Origin: Candidatus Nitrospira nitrificans
Lineage (GTDB): Bacteria; Nitrospirota; Nitrospiria; Nitrospirales; Nitrospiraceae
NCBI RefSeq assembly: GCF_001458775.1
Contig: NZ_CZPZ01000008.1
Coordinates: 47,095 to 111,094 of the forward strand
Reading direction: 5' to 3'
DNA: 64,000 nucleotides
Position 1 is the first letter of the stretch. Each line of letters begins with the position of its first letter. The position numbers were made by a program, and so were the translations under genes. The notes under the pieces were generated by a model. It had not been told where the DNA came from, made no database searches, and saw only the letters and a list, made by a program, of their open reading frames with translations. Below, in pieces: positions 18,091 to 29,231 of this stretch.

Positions 18091-18591
18091 ATGAACTGCG
18101 ATATGCTCACAAAGGGATTGATGGTAGGGGTTTTAGGGGCAGTCGTCCTTGCTTCCGGTTGTACGACCGGTCCTTCATCCCCATTAATCGAACTGAAAAA
18201 TAGCGGTTTCATGTCACTGTGGAATACCTATGCCGATTGTAAATCAACCTCTGACTTAGCCCAGGCAACTTCAGATCTGACACAACTGCGTTCAGCTAGC
18301 CAAATCGAAAATGCAAACGAAGGATTCATCTTGCCGCTGCCGACTCATCTTGAGCGTCTAGTCGCTAATCCAGCGAGTCGGGTAGCAGTTGATGTAGAAG
18401 CGATGGCAGCTGCGTGCGCCCTACACACCGGAGAGCTCGCCCTTAATCAAGGGCAGACTGATATCGCTCATGATCTCCTGGTTTCGGTTATCAAGTTCCA
18501 TAAGGAAGAAAGCTCTTATTACGTCCTAAAGGCAAAGACGTTGCTGGCAAAACTCGGGCATGGAGTCAACGTTTCCTTTAACGCTCGCTAA
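18091..18591 (+). CDS. hypothetical lipoprotein
   Basis: A leader with lipobox LASGC (cysteine at about residue 24) precedes a 140-residue helical domain (SLWNTYADCKSTSDLAQATS). No family recognised. GGAGGATAAAAGAC precedes the ATG. Its stop codon overlaps the stop of the convergent glgA by about three bases. It is probably membrane-anchored and faces the periplasm. Confidence 0.7.
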   Translation: MNCDMLTKGLMVGVLGAVVLASGCTTGPSSPLIELKNSGFMSLWNTYADCKSTSDLAQATSDLTQLRSASQIENANEGFILPLPTHLERLVANPASRVAVDVEAMAAACALHTGELALNQGQTDIAHDLLVSVIKFHKEESSYYVLKAKTLLAKLGHGVNVSFNAR

Positions 18592-20096
18592 TTCCCTTTT
18601 CCTCTCCGCAGCGCTCGATATAAATCTACATATAGTTTCGCCGATCGTTCCCACGACAGATCGACCTTCATCCCCGTATGGATCAAGGATTGCCATGTCT
18701 GCCGTTCTTTGTACACATGAAGCGAGAGTAGGAGCGCCGAAAGGAGAGAGTCCGTCGAAGCGTCAGTAAAGTGGAAGCCGGTTGCACATCCAGCTTTGAC
18801 CGTTGAGGGTCGAAAGGGAACAACGGTATCCGCCAAGCCTCCGGTACGACGCACTATAGGTATCGTGCCATATCGCAGACTATAGAGTTGACTTAAGCCA
18901 CAGGGCTCATAGCGAGACGGCATGATCAACATATCCGAGCCAGCTTCAATGCGATGCGCCATCCCTTCATTAAAACCAAGATGTAAGCCGATCCGCTCGG
19001 GATATCTGGATTTGACCGCACTAAATTGCTGTTCCAAATGGTGATCCCCTGTACCAAGCACGACGATGTGTAGGTCTAAAGACATGAGCTCAGGAATCAC
19101 ATCCATCAAGAGATCGAACCCCTTCTGAAAAGTCAGCCGGCCGATCACAGCCAATAAAGGAACATCACGAGTCGGCAGTCCAAGCTCCAGCTGTAGCGCC
19201 CGCTTACACGCTTGCTTTCCCGACAAATCAGCAACCGTATACTGCGCCGGCAGGTAGGGGTCGCTCTCGGGATTCCAGAGAGCGACATCGATGCCATTTA
19301 TAATCCCTTTGACACCATCCGCGCGGCTGGCCAGGACACCTTCAAGACCACACCCATACTCTGCGGTCATGATCTCCTTCGCATAGGTAGGGCTCACGGT
19401 GGAAACAACATCTGAAAAAATGATGCCACCTTTCAGACAATTGATCGATCCGTAGAACTCGATCCCGCTCGGGGAAAACAACGACGGAGGAAGCCCTGTC
19501 TTCACAAACTGCTGCCCAGGGAAGATCCCTTGATATCCCATATTGTGCAGAGTCAAAAGCACTTTCAGCTGATCAAGTCCCTTATATTCGTGAGGAAGCG
19601 CTTTCAGATACACCGCGCATAGGGCTGCCTGCCAATCGTGCAAGTGCAACACGTCAACCCGCTCCCCTCGAGCCACGATCAAACCACGTACGACTTCGAG
19701 GACCGCGCGACAGAACAGGATAAACCGTTCTAGGTTGTCCGGATAGTCGTGATGATCCAGCTGGTAGAGCCCTGGGCGATCAAAGAAGGGATCGTACCGC
19801 ACAAACAGCACTTTCAGCCGATGTGAAGCGCCTGTTACCGGCACGTCCGCTTCGTCCACCGTGACGTCGACAGATTTTCCATCCACTGGAATGGAGAGTC
19901 GCATGGCCAGTTGACGAGACTCTCCGATTGCTTGACCTCGATAATCCGGCATCACCAATGTGACGTGATGCCCCAACTTCGTCAGCTCAAGCGCCAACGC
20001 CCCGACCACGTCGGCCAATCCACCCGTCTTGGCATACGGAACGGCCTCGGAGGCTGCCATTACGATGTTCAAACCATCTGCTGATGCCGGTATCAT
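18588..20096 (-). CDS. glgA: glycogen synthase (ADP-glucose type)
   Basis: The GT5 signature AKTGGLADVVGALALELTKL lies near the N-terminus, with HLHDWQAALCAVY, a second-domain GRLTFQKGFDLLMDV and the nucleotide-binding PSRYEPCGLSQLYSLRYGT followed by GGLADTV. Length (502) is normal. It extends alpha-1,4 glucan from ADP-glucose in the cytoplasm. The matching branching enzyme glgB lies about 27 kb away in this window, so the glycogen genes are not in one operon. Confidence 0.95.
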   Translation of the reverse strand: MIPASADGLNIVMAASEAVPYAKTGGLADVVGALALELTKLGHHVTLVMPDYRGQAIGESRQLAMRLSIPVDGKSVDVTVDEADVPVTGASHRLKVLFVRYDPFFDRPGLYQLDHHDYPDNLERFILFCRAVLEVVRGLIVARGERVDVLHLHDWQAALCAVYLKALPHEYKGLDQLKVLLTLHNMGYQGIFPGQQFVKTGLPPSLFSPSGIEFYGSINCLKGGIIFSDVVSTVSPTYAKEIMTAEYGCGLEGVLASRADGVKGIINGIDVALWNPESDPYLPAQYTVADLSGKQACKRALQLELGLPTRDVPLLAVIGRLTFQKGFDLLMDVIPELMSLDLHIVVLGTGDHHLEQQFSAVKSRYPERIGLHLGFNEGMAHRIEAGSDMLIMPSRYEPCGLSQLYSLRYGTIPIVRRTGGLADTVVPFRPSTVKAGCATGFHFTDASTDSLLSALLLSLHVYKERQTWQSLIHTGMKVDLSWERSAKLYVDLYRALRRGKGN

Positions 20097-20117
20097 GCGA
20101 GGTATTAAGTGGAAGGC

Positions 20118-20588
20118 CTAGGGTCGAGAACCTTCGTCAAGCCTGGTCTTGAATCGATCTTCATAGGCCCAGGTTTTGGCGAGAGCATGCAACGCCTCTT
20201 CTTTGAGTTCTTCCTTGTAGACAAGCCGATCATCGAGAAATACCAGAAGCCAACCGCGATCGGGGTATGCGAAATACACTCCTTCGCCCGCATGCACGCC
20301 GGCCTTCCACTCCCTCGGCGCCTCTCCTGTCGCCACGCGCGATCGAGGAATCACGCTGAAGTCCGGCATGACAAAAAAATGGCTGAACTCACTGTGATAA
20401 AGCGGCGGTTTTCCCCAAACGTTTACGACCGCCCTCGTGGTAATTTGATCCAGCACCAGATTATTGGCTTGCACCAGCCGCTCCTGCTGCTCCAGCGTCG
20501 GCAGGCTCTTGCAACCCACGATCAATCCGAGCGCCAACACTCCACCTAGGCACCGTATCGCGGTCGTCAGGGTCAGCATGTTGGTCAC
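20118..20588 (-). CDS. hypothetical lipoprotein
   Basis: The leader ends in LIVGC, a good lipobox, followed by KSLPTLEQQERLVQANNLVL. The middle part (VNVWGKPPLYHSEFSHFFVM, VYFAYPDRGWLLVFLDD) looks like a small beta-sandwich, but I do not recognise the family. GAGGAG lies five bases before the GTG start. It is followed by glgA in the same direction with a short gap. Confidence 0.7.
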   Translation of the reverse strand: MTNMLTLTTAIRCLGGVLALGLIVGCKSLPTLEQQERLVQANNLVLDQITTRAVVNVWGKPPLYHSEFSHFFVMPDFSVIPRSRVATGEAPREWKAGVHAGEGVYFAYPDRGWLLVFLDDRLVYKEELKEEALHALAKTWAYEDRFKTRLDEGSRP

Positions 20589-20602
20589 GTTGTCTCCTCA
20601 CC

Positions 20603-20959
20603 TCACATGAGCCGTCTGGATTTTGGCTCAACTGGTTTTACCGGCTGACAGACGTCGCACTGACACAATTCCCTTAGTAAGGCATAAGAATAAATGCCGG
20701 TATCGTGGCCGTCGCTCCATTTGAACTGAAAGGCGTAGCGTCCTACCGACTCGATGTCCTGAAGCATGATCAAGACCGGAACATCCTCTGACTTAAGACG
20801 CCGCTCGCCTGTCCACTCATCGACACAGGCCGCGCAGGGACAGTGCTGTCGGAGATAACGAACCGCATAAATCCCCTTGTGGCCATCGCTCCACTGGATT
20901 CCCAACACTCCCTTGTCAAGCCACTCCATATCTCGAGGCTCCAGAGCAGCGGCTGTCAT
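20603..20959 (-). CDS. DUF971 family protein
   Basis: The sequence repeats the WSDGH motif (GIQWSDGHKGIYAVRYLRQH and FKWSDGHDTGIYSY) with CxxC pairs CPCAAC and CQCDVC. This is the pattern of the DUF971 family, related to the N-terminal domain of gamma-butyrobetaine hydroxylase and implicated in iron-sulfur or metal handling in other bacteria. The ATG at 20959 has GAGGTG at good spacing and is preferred over one 15 bases upstream. Confidence 0.82.
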   Translation of the reverse strand: MTAAALEPRDMEWLDKGVLGIQWSDGHKGIYAVRYLRQHCPCAACVDEWTGERRLKSEDVPVLIMLQDIESVGRYAFQFKWSDGHDTGIYSYALLRELCQCDVCQPVKPVEPKSRRLM

Positions 20960-20984
20960 GCGTTCACCTCTCATTGTATCCTAC

Positions 20985-21743
20985 TCATCCTGGCGATACG
21001 GACGATAGGAAGTCAACCGGTGGTAGCCGTTTCCCGGCAACAACCGTGACATACCCTTCAATCGCTTCCTCCACCTCATTCCGCACTTGTCCCGCCGCTC
21101 GCAACCGCGTAAGCACCGTAGGCGCCAGCCGAATGGCTTGTTGAAGAAACAACAGGCTGCCTCGTGAAAATGCGACGCATCGAACTCGTTGACGGGCGGC
21201 ACAGGTCAGACACACGAGGCCTCCGGCGATCGGAGAAAATTGAGGCTCCCCGACGAAATGCGTCTTCCCACAAGCGGCGCAATGATCGGTCTGCGGGCGA
21301 AACCCCGTCAATCCCAGCAATCTGATCTGAAACAGGAGCGCCGTAAAGGTCGGGTCGTCACTTTCGTGGAGCAAGGCCAGGCCCCGCTCCAGGCTGTCAA
21401 ACAAAAGCGGGTCCGGATCTCCATCCGGAGTGATCGCGGCGACGACATTGACCATTCGCGCCGCCGAGGCCATCAAGCGAAGATCTTCCCGCAACACCTG
21501 AGAAGACCGTACTAAATCTACCTGTGAAATCCGAAACAGAGAGTCCCCGGTTTTCTCAAACAGATTCAGACGACACACGCTAAATGGTTCGATCGCGGCT
21601 CCGAATCGGCTTTTCTGGCGGCGGGCGCCGCGAGCCACCCCTCTGATTTTACCCAGATCCTTGGAATAGACGGTGACGATTCGATCGGCATCACCCCACT
21701 TGCGACTCCGCAAAATGATCGCCGTCGTTTTTATCAGAGGCAC
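20985..21743 (-). CDS. recO: DNA repair protein RecO
   Basis: The OB-fold N-terminus starts MPLIKTTAIILRSRKWGDAD with VTVYSKDLGKIRGVARGARR, and the C-terminal domain has a zinc-binding CAACGKTH and CLTC pair. RecO helps RecR load RecA on SSB-coated DNA in gap repair. Length (252) is typical. It lies between mgtE and the DUF971 gene on the same strand. Confidence 0.93.
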   Translation of the reverse strand: MPLIKTTAIILRSRKWGDADRIVTVYSKDLGKIRGVARGARRQKSRFGAAIEPFSVCRLNLFEKTGDSLFRISQVDLVRSSQVLREDLRLMASAARMVNVVAAITPDGDPDPLLFDSLERGLALLHESDDPTFTALLFQIRLLGLTGFRPQTDHCAACGKTHFVGEPQFSPIAGGLVCLTCAARQRVRCVAFSRGSLLFLQQAIRLAPTVLTRLRAAGQVRNEVEEAIEGYVTVVAGKRLPPVDFLSSVSPG

Positions 21744-21795
21744 GGCTCTCTCCAGTCCAGACCTCGACAGAGGCCCGAGGATGCGCCGGTCCCTG

Positions 21796-23259
21796 TCATC
21801 GGAGATACTCCAAGAACAGAGTGGATAAAGTCAGATAAATTGTAATGCCGGTGATGTCGTTCGCCGTCGTGACGAAAGGACCGGCGGCAACGGCCGGATC
21901 GACTCCCACGCGTTTGAGCAGAATCGGCATAATCGTCGCCATGCTGGTCGAGACCAGAAATGCAATGATCAGCGAAGCGCCGAGGACCATGCCCAAAAAC
22001 CCTTGATGCAACACCCAGGCGACCAGTGTCAGGGTCACACCGCAGGCCAACCCCATGACCAAGCCGATCTTCGCTTCACGAAAGAAGACAGGCCATACAT
22101 GGGTGAGCTCCACGGAGCCGGTGGCCAACCCGCGAATAATCAGCGTCGAGGACTGTAGCCCCACATTCCCACCCATCGCCGCAATCACGGGAATAAAACT
22201 CACGATCGCCACAACTTCCTGGATCGTATAGCGGAAATACCAGAGGATGGCGCCGGACAGGAGACTGCCGACGAGATTGGTAAAGAGCCAGGGCAACCGC
22301 AGTTTCGCCGAGCCGAAGCTCGAAGACTTCAAGCCCGTGTCCTCTTCAATCGCTCCGGCCATTTTCAACATGTCCTCGGTCGCTTCTTCTCGGATCACAT
22401 CGACCACATCGTCGACCGTGATGATCCCCACAAGTTTGCCGTCCCGTTCCACCACCGGAATCGCCAGCAAGTTATAGCTGGCCACCTGGCGCGCGACCTC
22501 CTCTTGATCCATGTCGATCGCCACACTCATCACTTCTCGAGTCATGATATTTTTTAGTGGAGTCGTCGGAGGAACGGTGATCAGCTGTCGGAGCGAGAGG
22601 ACACCAACCAGACATTCATTCTTGTCCGTCACATAAATATAGAACACCATTTCCGCGTCGGTGGCTTGCTGTAACCGACGGATCGCTTCCTGGGCCGTGG
22701 CATCCTCCGGCAAGGAAAAGAACTCTGTGGTCATGATCGCGCCGGCCGTATCCTTGGGATATTTAAGGATGTCGGCAACCTCGGTCGAATCCTCGACCTT
22801 CATCAGAGCGAGAATTTCTTTGCTCCGCTCTTCGGGAAGAAATCCAAGAATGTACGCCACGTCGTCGGGGCCGAGGTCTTTCAAGAGCCACGCGATGTCG
22901 GAATGCAACAGATCCGCGAGTACTTGTTGAATGCTTTCGCCGTCGAGTTCACTGAGCGCTTGCCCACGCTTGCCTTCGCCACGGACCAGTTCGAAGATTT
23001 CCCGTTTTTCCTTCGGAGAGGAGAGATGGGTCACGACTTTGGCGATGTCGGCGGGATGCATGCGCCCCAACATCTTGGAAAGGTTCGTGATGGCTCCGCG
23101 TCGCAGCAGCTTCTGCACGGACTGAATCACAATGTCCGATTTTGTCTGCCCGCGTTCGGTCTGATCACGCAAGACTTCACGCAGCATATCGCGTTCGGAC
23201 TGGTGAGGTCGCTGGTCCGGTGCCTGCGGCTCTAGCGGTCGTTCCATCGGGTGCATCAT
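21796..23259 (-). CDS. mgtE: magnesium transporter MgtE
   Basis: The protein shows the complete MgtE plan: a helical N-domain (ITNLSKMLGRMHPADIAKVV), two CBS domains (IMTTEFFSLPEDATAQEAI and IMTREVMSVAIDMDQEEVA) and five C-terminal membrane helices with GGNVGLQSSTLIIRGLATGS and VTTANDITGITIYLTL, whose Asp lines the pore. It admits Mg2+ when cytoplasmic levels fall. The start follows the era stop by three bases, so it is likely coupled to era. Confidence 0.95.
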   Translation of the reverse strand: MMHPMERPLEPQAPDQRPHQSERDMLREVLRDQTERGQTKSDIVIQSVQKLLRRGAITNLSKMLGRMHPADIAKVVTHLSSPKEKREIFELVRGEGKRGQALSELDGESIQQVLADLLHSDIAWLLKDLGPDDVAYILGFLPEERSKEILALMKVEDSTEVADILKYPKDTAGAIMTTEFFSLPEDATAQEAIRRLQQATDAEMVFYIYVTDKNECLVGVLSLRQLITVPPTTPLKNIMTREVMSVAIDMDQEEVARQVASYNLLAIPVVERDGKLVGIITVDDVVDVIREEATEDMLKMAGAIEEDTGLKSSSFGSAKLRLPWLFTNLVGSLLSGAILWYFRYTIQEVVAIVSFIPVIAAMGGNVGLQSSTLIIRGLATGSVELTHVWPVFFREAKIGLVMGLACGVTLTLVAWVLHQGFLGMVLGASLIIAFLVSTSMATIMPILLKRVGVDPAVAAGPFVTTANDITGITIYLTLSTLFLEYLR

Positions 23260-23262
23260 TCC

Positions 23263-24147
23263 TTAGTAACCCAACTCTACCAAGGTCTGCTCATCCTCAC
23301 GCCAAGCTTTTCTGACCTTCACCCACAGCTCCAGAAATACTTTCATGCCGAACAGCCGTTCCATGTCCAGCCTGGCCTGTGTGCCTATCACTTTCAAACG
23401 CTCTCCTTGTTTGCCTATGAGGATGCCCTTCTGCGTCTCTCGCTCCACCAAAATCGACGCCCGAATCTTCGCCAGTTTGCCCTGTTCGACGAATTCATCG
23501 ATCTCGACTGCAACCGCATACGGTACTTCCTCCTCCGTCTCTTGCAGGACCTTCTCACGAATCATCTCAGCCGCCAGCGTTCTCATGGTTTGATCGGTCA
23601 CCACGTCATCGTCGTAGGCTCCTTCTGCAGATGGAAGATAGGGAACCGTTACAGCCAGCAACCGATCAACATTGTCCTCGCCCTTGGCAGAAACCGGCAC
23701 GACCTCCGTCCAGGGGAAGAGTTTACCGTACCGATCAAGCGTCGGGAGCAACTTCTGCTTGTTGACAAGATCGATTTTCGTGACGACCAGGATGACCGGA
23801 CGCGGCCGTTTGGCCAACGCTTCCTTCATATACTTGACCGCTGTCAGATCTCCAGGACCCGGCAGACTTGTCGCATCCATCAGCATGTACAACAGATCCG
23901 CATCTTCCAAGGTCTCCACGGCAGTCCGCAGCATTCGCCGATTGAGCAAATGCTCAGGTTTATGAAGCCCCGGCGTATCGAGAAAGGCGATTTGCGCTCC
24001 GTCTGCGTGCACAACGCCCATAATGCGGGTTCTGGTGGTCTGAGGCTTACTCGACACAATCGAGATTTTTTCACCCAGCAGGCAATTGAGCAAGGTCGAT
24101 TTGCCGACGTTGGACCGTCCGATGATCGCTACCGTTCCGAACTTCAT
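23263..24147 (-). CDS. era: GTPase Era
   Basis: G motifs are clear: GRSNVGKST (G1), DTPGLH (G3) and TKID (G4). The C-terminal KH domain has ILIGKQGERLKVIG. At 294 residues it is standard. Era binds the 3' end of 16S rRNA and assists 30S assembly. Its start overlaps the upstream ftsB-like gene by four bases (ATGA). Confidence 0.96.
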   Translation of the reverse strand: MKFGTVAIIGRSNVGKSTLLNCLLGEKISIVSSKPQTTRTRIMGVVHADGAQIAFLDTPGLHKPEHLLNRRMLRTAVETLEDADLLYMLMDATSLPGPGDLTAVKYMKEALAKRPRPVILVVTKIDLVNKQKLLPTLDRYGKLFPWTEVVPVSAKGEDNVDRLLAVTVPYLPSAEGAYDDDVVTDQTMRTLAAEMIREKVLQETEEEVPYAVAVEIDEFVEQGKLAKIRASILVERETQKGILIGKQGERLKVIGTQARLDMERLFGMKVFLELWVKVRKAWREDEQTLVELGY

Positions 24148-24503
24148 GGCTTCAACAAAGACTCCGGTTTTTTGTCAGGGTCTGGCGCCAACTGATACAC
24201 CGTCTCTCCCTTGCGCACGTACCCCAACTGTTCTCTAGCCAACTGCTCGATTTTTGCCGGATCATGCTGGAGGCGAGTAATATCGTGTTGCAGCATGATA
24301 TTTTCTCGGCGTAAGGCTGAGAGTTCTTGGTCCAGATTCCATGCCTGATCACGCATGGAGAGATAGCGAGTCAGGCCCATTTCTCCGGAAAACAATGCGA
24401 CGAATAGCCATCCACAGCCGCCGGCGCCGATCACTTGCAGGAGAATAAGGACGCGCTGTCGCCATTCCAGCCACTGCCGTCCACGATTCTGTTTAATAAT
24501 CAT
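24144..24503 (-). CDS. FtsB/DivIC-type septum formation protein
   Basis: A short cytoplasmic tail, one membrane helix (VLILLQVIGAGGCGWLFVAL) and a periplasmic coiled coil (LDQELSALRRENIMLQHDIT) ending in ARGQLGYVRKGETVYQL-like sequence identify an FtsB/DivIC protein. These form a trimer with FtsQ and FtsL at the division septum. It lies directly after enolase in the same direction, an arrangement known from many bacteria (eno-ftsB). Confidence 0.88.
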   Translation of the reverse strand: MIIKQNRGRQWLEWRQRVLILLQVIGAGGCGWLFVALFSGEMGLTRYLSMRDQAWNLDQELSALRRENIMLQHDITRLQHDPAKIEQLAREQLGYVRKGETVYQLAPDPDKKPESLLKP

Positions 24504-24529
24504 CGATGTATCCGCCGACCCCTGACCAA

Positions 24530-25840
<1,311 letters not shown>

Positions 25841-25844
25841 TCAG

Positions 25845-26108
25845 TTAGCCTTTGCGATAAATGTCTCTTCGATGACTGATCGCATGAATCATGATCAACT
25901 TTTCCTCGTGGATAAGCTCATAGACTACGCGATAGTCGCCGACACGCAATTTGAACAATCCTTCAAACTCTCCTGTGAGCGCTTCAAGATTTGTATCTGT
26001 AAGATTCTCTGCCAGCCATTCCATTCGATCAACGATTCGTCGCGCGACAGGCTTGTCCACTTTTGCAAGGCCCTTTGAGGCGGCGTCTAGAAGGCGAACA
26101 CGGTACAT
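25845..26108 (-). CDS. RelE/ParE-family toxin
   Basis: The 87-residue protein has the RelE fold markers: LTGEFEGLFKLRVGDYRVVY, LIMIHAISHRRDIYRKG. The C-terminal HRRDIY carries the basic residues and Tyr used for mRNA cleavage on the ribosome in RelE. It follows its antitoxin gene by four bases, the usual antitoxin-first order, and lies just upstream of eno in the same direction. Confidence 0.85.
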   Translation of the reverse strand: MYRVRLLDAASKGLAKVDKPVARRIVDRMEWLAENLTDTNLEALTGEFEGLFKLRVGDYRVVYELIHEEKLIMIHAISHRRDIYRKG

Positions 26109-26112
26109 GCGC

Positions 26113-26331
26113 TCAGTTGAGTCCTAGCCGTTTTACAATCGCGGTCAATGATTCCCCTCGTTCGCCTCCCGCCACGGCCTTTCGTTGACGAAGTAACCGA
26201 TCCTTGACAGTCTTCTTCAGTACAAGACCTTGATCTGGATCGCCTAAGAGCTGCAGCAATTTCCTTTCGACAGTCGACTCGATGATTTTCTGTAACTCAT
26301 GTTTTGTCATCTTGGCTACAGTCGCCGCCAT
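26113..26331 (-). CDS. antitoxin of the RelE-type pair
   Basis: A 72-residue, highly charged helical protein (MTKHELQKIIESTVERKLLQ, LLGDPDQGLVLKKTVKDRLL) that ends in a short hydrophobic tail. It resembles small antitoxins found before RelE-like toxins in Nitrospira and cyanobacteria, though I cannot name its family. It probably binds and neutralises the toxin encoded next to it and represses the operon. Confidence 0.72.
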   Translation of the reverse strand: MAATVAKMTKHELQKIIESTVERKLLQLLGDPDQGLVLKKTVKDRLLRQRKAVAGGERGESLTAIVKRLGLN

Positions 26332-26400
26332 GTGCCACCCTTGATTGCTCTAACCGCGCTCATGCTTTCCTCACAGAAGTTTTTAACCAGCACCTGCGTA

Positions 26401-27006
26401 TTACTTAAAAATAAGACTCCTCAAAAAGGCCTCTCCCTCTTTCTCAACAGAAAGAATAGAATCTCCCTGTGGCACCCTTGGGCTGTACTCGAGTTTCACC
26501 AGAACCGGCGAACTGGGGTGGAGACAGGCAAGCCCGTGCACTTGTAGGATATAAACGCAGGATGGGCAATTGGGATTACCTCTATCTTCGCTTGATACAT
26601 CATACTTCTTGCAACTGAACCCTAAAGTTTCGTCGGATGAAGATTTGAATTCGATTAAACGAAGCCGCCCGGTCTTAGCATCCTGCTCAGTACGGTGCAT
26701 GAGAGCTTCAAGGAAGCTCTGCTTTTCCGCTTGAGCTACACCATCAATCCTTGTAGAAAAAACCGTGGCCGCTACCGATGGTTTAGGAACCATCGTGACA
26801 TCGAGCTGTTTTTGAAATGCCAAATTATATGGCCCTGACGGAGACACGATGTACCACTTTTCTCCTTGCGGTGGAAGAATAGAAAAACGTTCAAACTCTA
26901 TTCTTTTGGCCAGATCTTCGATAGGAGTTCGAGTTACAGATCGCGCACACCCAGTGATTGATGCTGCAATAAGAAAAAGAGTAGTGAACGGAACAATAAC
27001 TCTCAT
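26401..27006 (-). CDS. hypothetical lipoprotein
   Basis: Lipobox ITGC at the end of a clean signal peptide, then a 180-residue mature domain with GEKWYIVSPSGPYNLAFQKQ and a small Cys cluster (GFSCKKYDV, CPSCVYILQVHGLAC) that may form disulfides in the periplasm. No recognised family. Separated from the toxin pair by about 70 bases. Confidence 0.7.
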   Translation of the reverse strand: MRVIVPFTTLFLIAASITGCARSVTRTPIEDLAKRIEFERFSILPPQGEKWYIVSPSGPYNLAFQKQLDVTMVPKPSVAATVFSTRIDGVAQAEKQSFLEALMHRTEQDAKTGRLRLIEFKSSSDETLGFSCKKYDVSSEDRGNPNCPSCVYILQVHGLACLHPSSPVLVKLEYSPRVPQGDSILSVEKEGEAFLRSLIFK

Positions 27007-27066
27007 ACTTCAATCCTTCCTTGAGCGTACGCATTGCGCAAGCACAGGAATCTACCTGGTCGTTTC

Positions 27067-28503
27067 CTATCCTCCCCCCAATTTTTTTCTCAGCAACTCA
27101 TTCACCTTCCCCGGATTCGCCTTTCCGCCGCTCGCCTTCATGACCTGTCCGACGAGAAAACCCAATACTTGTTGTTTGCCTTCCTTAAACTGCGCAACCT
27201 GGGCTGGATTGCTGCTCAATACCTCGGTAATGATCTGCTCCAGCGCCCCTTCGTCGGAGACCTGCGTCAACCCTTTTTCTTGCACAATCTGTTCGGGGGC
27301 CTTCCCGCTGGTATAGAGTTCCGGAAAGATTTCACGGGCGACTTTCAAGCTGATAGTCCCTTTGTCCACCATTTGCAAAAGACCGACGAGCCGTTCAGGC
27401 GTGACAGGCGACGCTGAAATATCCGTCCCGGAGTTGTTCAACTCTCTCATCAACTCCCCCATCACCCAGTTGCTCACCGTCTTCGGCTGGTTGAACTGCT
27501 TGACGGACACTTCAAAATAATCCGCCATGCCTTTTGACGCCGTCAGGATGGTGGCGTCATACTCAGGCAATCCATAGTCCGACACGAATCGCTTCGTCCG
27601 CACGGCCGGCAGTTCCGGCTGGCCGGCACGGAATCCTTCGATCCAGGCCTCGTCCAACTTCAACGGCACCAGATCAGGGTCGGGGAAATACCGATAGTCA
27701 TGCGCTTCCTCTTTGGAACGCATGACCGCCGTTTCGCCGCGTTCGATATTCCAGAGCCTCGTTTCCTGGCGAATCTTGCCCCCCTCCTTCAACACGTTGG
27801 TCTGCCGTTTGATCTCATACTCGACCGCATCCTTCACATACTTGAAGGAGTTGATGTTCTTCAGCTCGACTTTCGTCCCAAACTCCTTCTGTCCCGAGGG
27901 GCGCAGCGATAAGTTCGGCTCACACCGAAAGCTTCCCTCCTCCATGTTGCCGTCACAGACGCCAAGGTACATCAAGATTTCCCGCAGTCCTTTGAGATAG
28001 GCCACCACCTCGTCGGCCGAATGCATGTCCGGTTCCGTCACGATTTCCAGCAGCGGTGTGCCGGCGCGGTTCAGATCGACCCGGCTCCCCTTGGTGCCGG
28101 TCTCATGGATGTTTTTCCCGGCATCTTCTTCCAAATGCGCGCGACGAATACGGACGCGTTTTGTCCCTCCGCCGCTCTCACGAACCTCAATCCACCCATG
28201 CTCGCAAATCGGGGATTCATATTGGGAAATCTGATATCCCTTGGGCAGATCCGGGTAAAAATAGTTCTTTCTCGCGAATCGATTGTTCGCCGCGATCGTA
28301 CAGTTCAGGGCCAAACCGGCGCGGACCGCCATTTCGACCGCCGCTCGGTTGATGACGGGCAAGCTGCCCGGCAGACCGAGACAGACCGGACAGGTCTGAC
28401 TGTTGGCGGACAGACCGAAGGTCGTGCCGCACCCGCAGAACATCTTGGAGTTGGTCCGCAGTTGGGCGTGGACCTCCACTCCGATGACCGTCTCGAAGAT
28501 CAT
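27067..28503 (-). CDS. gatB: aspartyl/glutamyl-tRNA amidotransferase subunit B
   Basis: Starts [20 protein letters not shown] and has [33 protein letters not shown] and [18 protein letters not shown], all GatB hallmarks. The C-terminal GatB/YqeY helical domain ends [20 protein letters not shown]. GatB phosphorylates the mis-acylated tRNA and transfers ammonia from GatA. It overlaps the YtxH-like gene by four bases. Confidence 0.96.
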   Translation of the reverse strand: MIFETVIGVEVHAQLRTNSKMFCGCGTTFGLSANSQTCPVCLGLPGSLPVINRAAVEMAVRAGLALNCTIAANNRFARKNYFYPDLPKGYQISQYESPICEHGWIEVRESGGGTKRVRIRRAHLEEDAGKNIHETGTKGSRVDLNRAGTPLLEIVTEPDMHSADEVVAYLKGLREILMYLGVCDGNMEEGSFRCEPNLSLRPSGQKEFGTKVELKNINSFKYVKDAVEYEIKRQTNVLKEGGKIRQETRLWNIERGETAVMRSKEEAHDYRYFPDPDLVPLKLDEAWIEGFRAGQPELPAVRTKRFVSDYGLPEYDATILTASKGMADYFEVSVKQFNQPKTVSNWVMGELMRELNNSGTDISASPVTPERLVGLLQMVDKGTISLKVAREIFPELYTSGKAPEQIVQEKGLTQVSDEGALEQIITEVLSSNPAQVAQFKEGKQQVLGFLVGQVMKASGGKANPGKVNELLRKKLGGG

Positions 28504-28823
28504 CCTCGATCGGCTCCTTCATCGGGCATGCGACCGCGTTCGCGCCTCATGGCTTCTCGTCCGGCATCGAATGCCTCCCGCAGGACCGACTGCTTCGTCT
28601 CGACAAACTCCTTGCCCTGATCAACGACTTCTTCAAATACCTCACCGGCGCGCCCGGCAAGATCTCGCAGATCGTGCTCCGCGCGACGGGCATACCCCCG
28701 GAGTCGATCACGCGATTCGCTCCCCGATTGTGGCGCCAACAACAGCGCCGCGACCGCACCCATCGCTGCCCCGCTCAGAAACGCCAACAAGACCGCCGCT
28801 GATGTTCCTCGATCATCCGCCAT
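28500..28823 (-). CDS. YtxH-like membrane protein
   Basis: One N-terminal hydrophobic helix rich in Gly and Ala ([20 protein letters not shown]) followed by [20 protein letters not shown] and a long charged helix matches the YtxH family, small general-stress-associated proteins of unknown function. The ATG at 28823 has GGAGG eight bases upstream, better than the earlier start. It overlaps DUF948 by about eleven bases and gatB by four. Confidence 0.8.
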   Translation of the reverse strand: MADDRGTSAAVLLAFLSGAAMGAVAALLLAPQSGSESRDRLRGYARRAEHDLRDLAGRAGEVFEEVVDQGKEFVETKQSVLREAFDAGREAMRRERGRMPDEGADRG

Positions 28824-29220
28824 TGTGCGTCCCTCCTTCATGTTTCATGCGCTCCCGCACGACGTGAGTGGCTGCCTTGAAACCTGCGACCATGCTCGCC
28901 ACATTGTTCAACAGCGTCCCGCTTGACCCACGAACGATATTATGGACATGCTGCACCGATTCGCCGACTTCACCCATTGCATGCAGCAAGACGGCCGCAT
29001 GCTCCGTGCCCTCGCGCACCTGATTCGTCACATCGTTCAAGTTCTGGCTCATGGCCCGCAGTTCCGCCACGAGAGCCGGCACCTCGGCGTTCATCTTCGA
29101 GAGGAGTTGTTCGGACTCGGCCACCGTTTTGCGGACCTGCATCAATAACGGTACGAGATACCCAACCAGCACGGCGAATGCCACGGCTACAAGAAGGGCG
29201 GCTATTTCTACGATGGTCAT
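28813..29220 (-). CDS. DUF948 family membrane protein
   Basis: A membrane helix (IAALLVAVAFAVLVGYLVPL) is followed by a long amphipathic helix (MQVRKTVAESEQLLSKMNAE, VPALVAELRAMSQNLNDVTN), the DUF948 pattern. DUF948 and YtxH proteins are often encoded side by side, as here. Function unknown; the coiled coil suggests an envelope-associated scaffold. It sits between gatA and gatB in the same direction. Confidence 0.78.
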   Translation of the reverse strand: MTIVEIAALLVAVAFAVLVGYLVPLLMQVRKTVAESEQLLSKMNAEVPALVAELRAMSQNLNDVTNQVREGTEHAAVLLHAMGEVGESVQHVHNIVRGSSGTLLNNVASMVAGFKAATHVVRERMKHEGGTHNGG

Positions 29221-29231
29221 AGGGCAATCTC

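Noticed and set aside
23251..24195. Plus-strand frame of about 314 codons
   Set aside because: Antisense to era; no protein signature.
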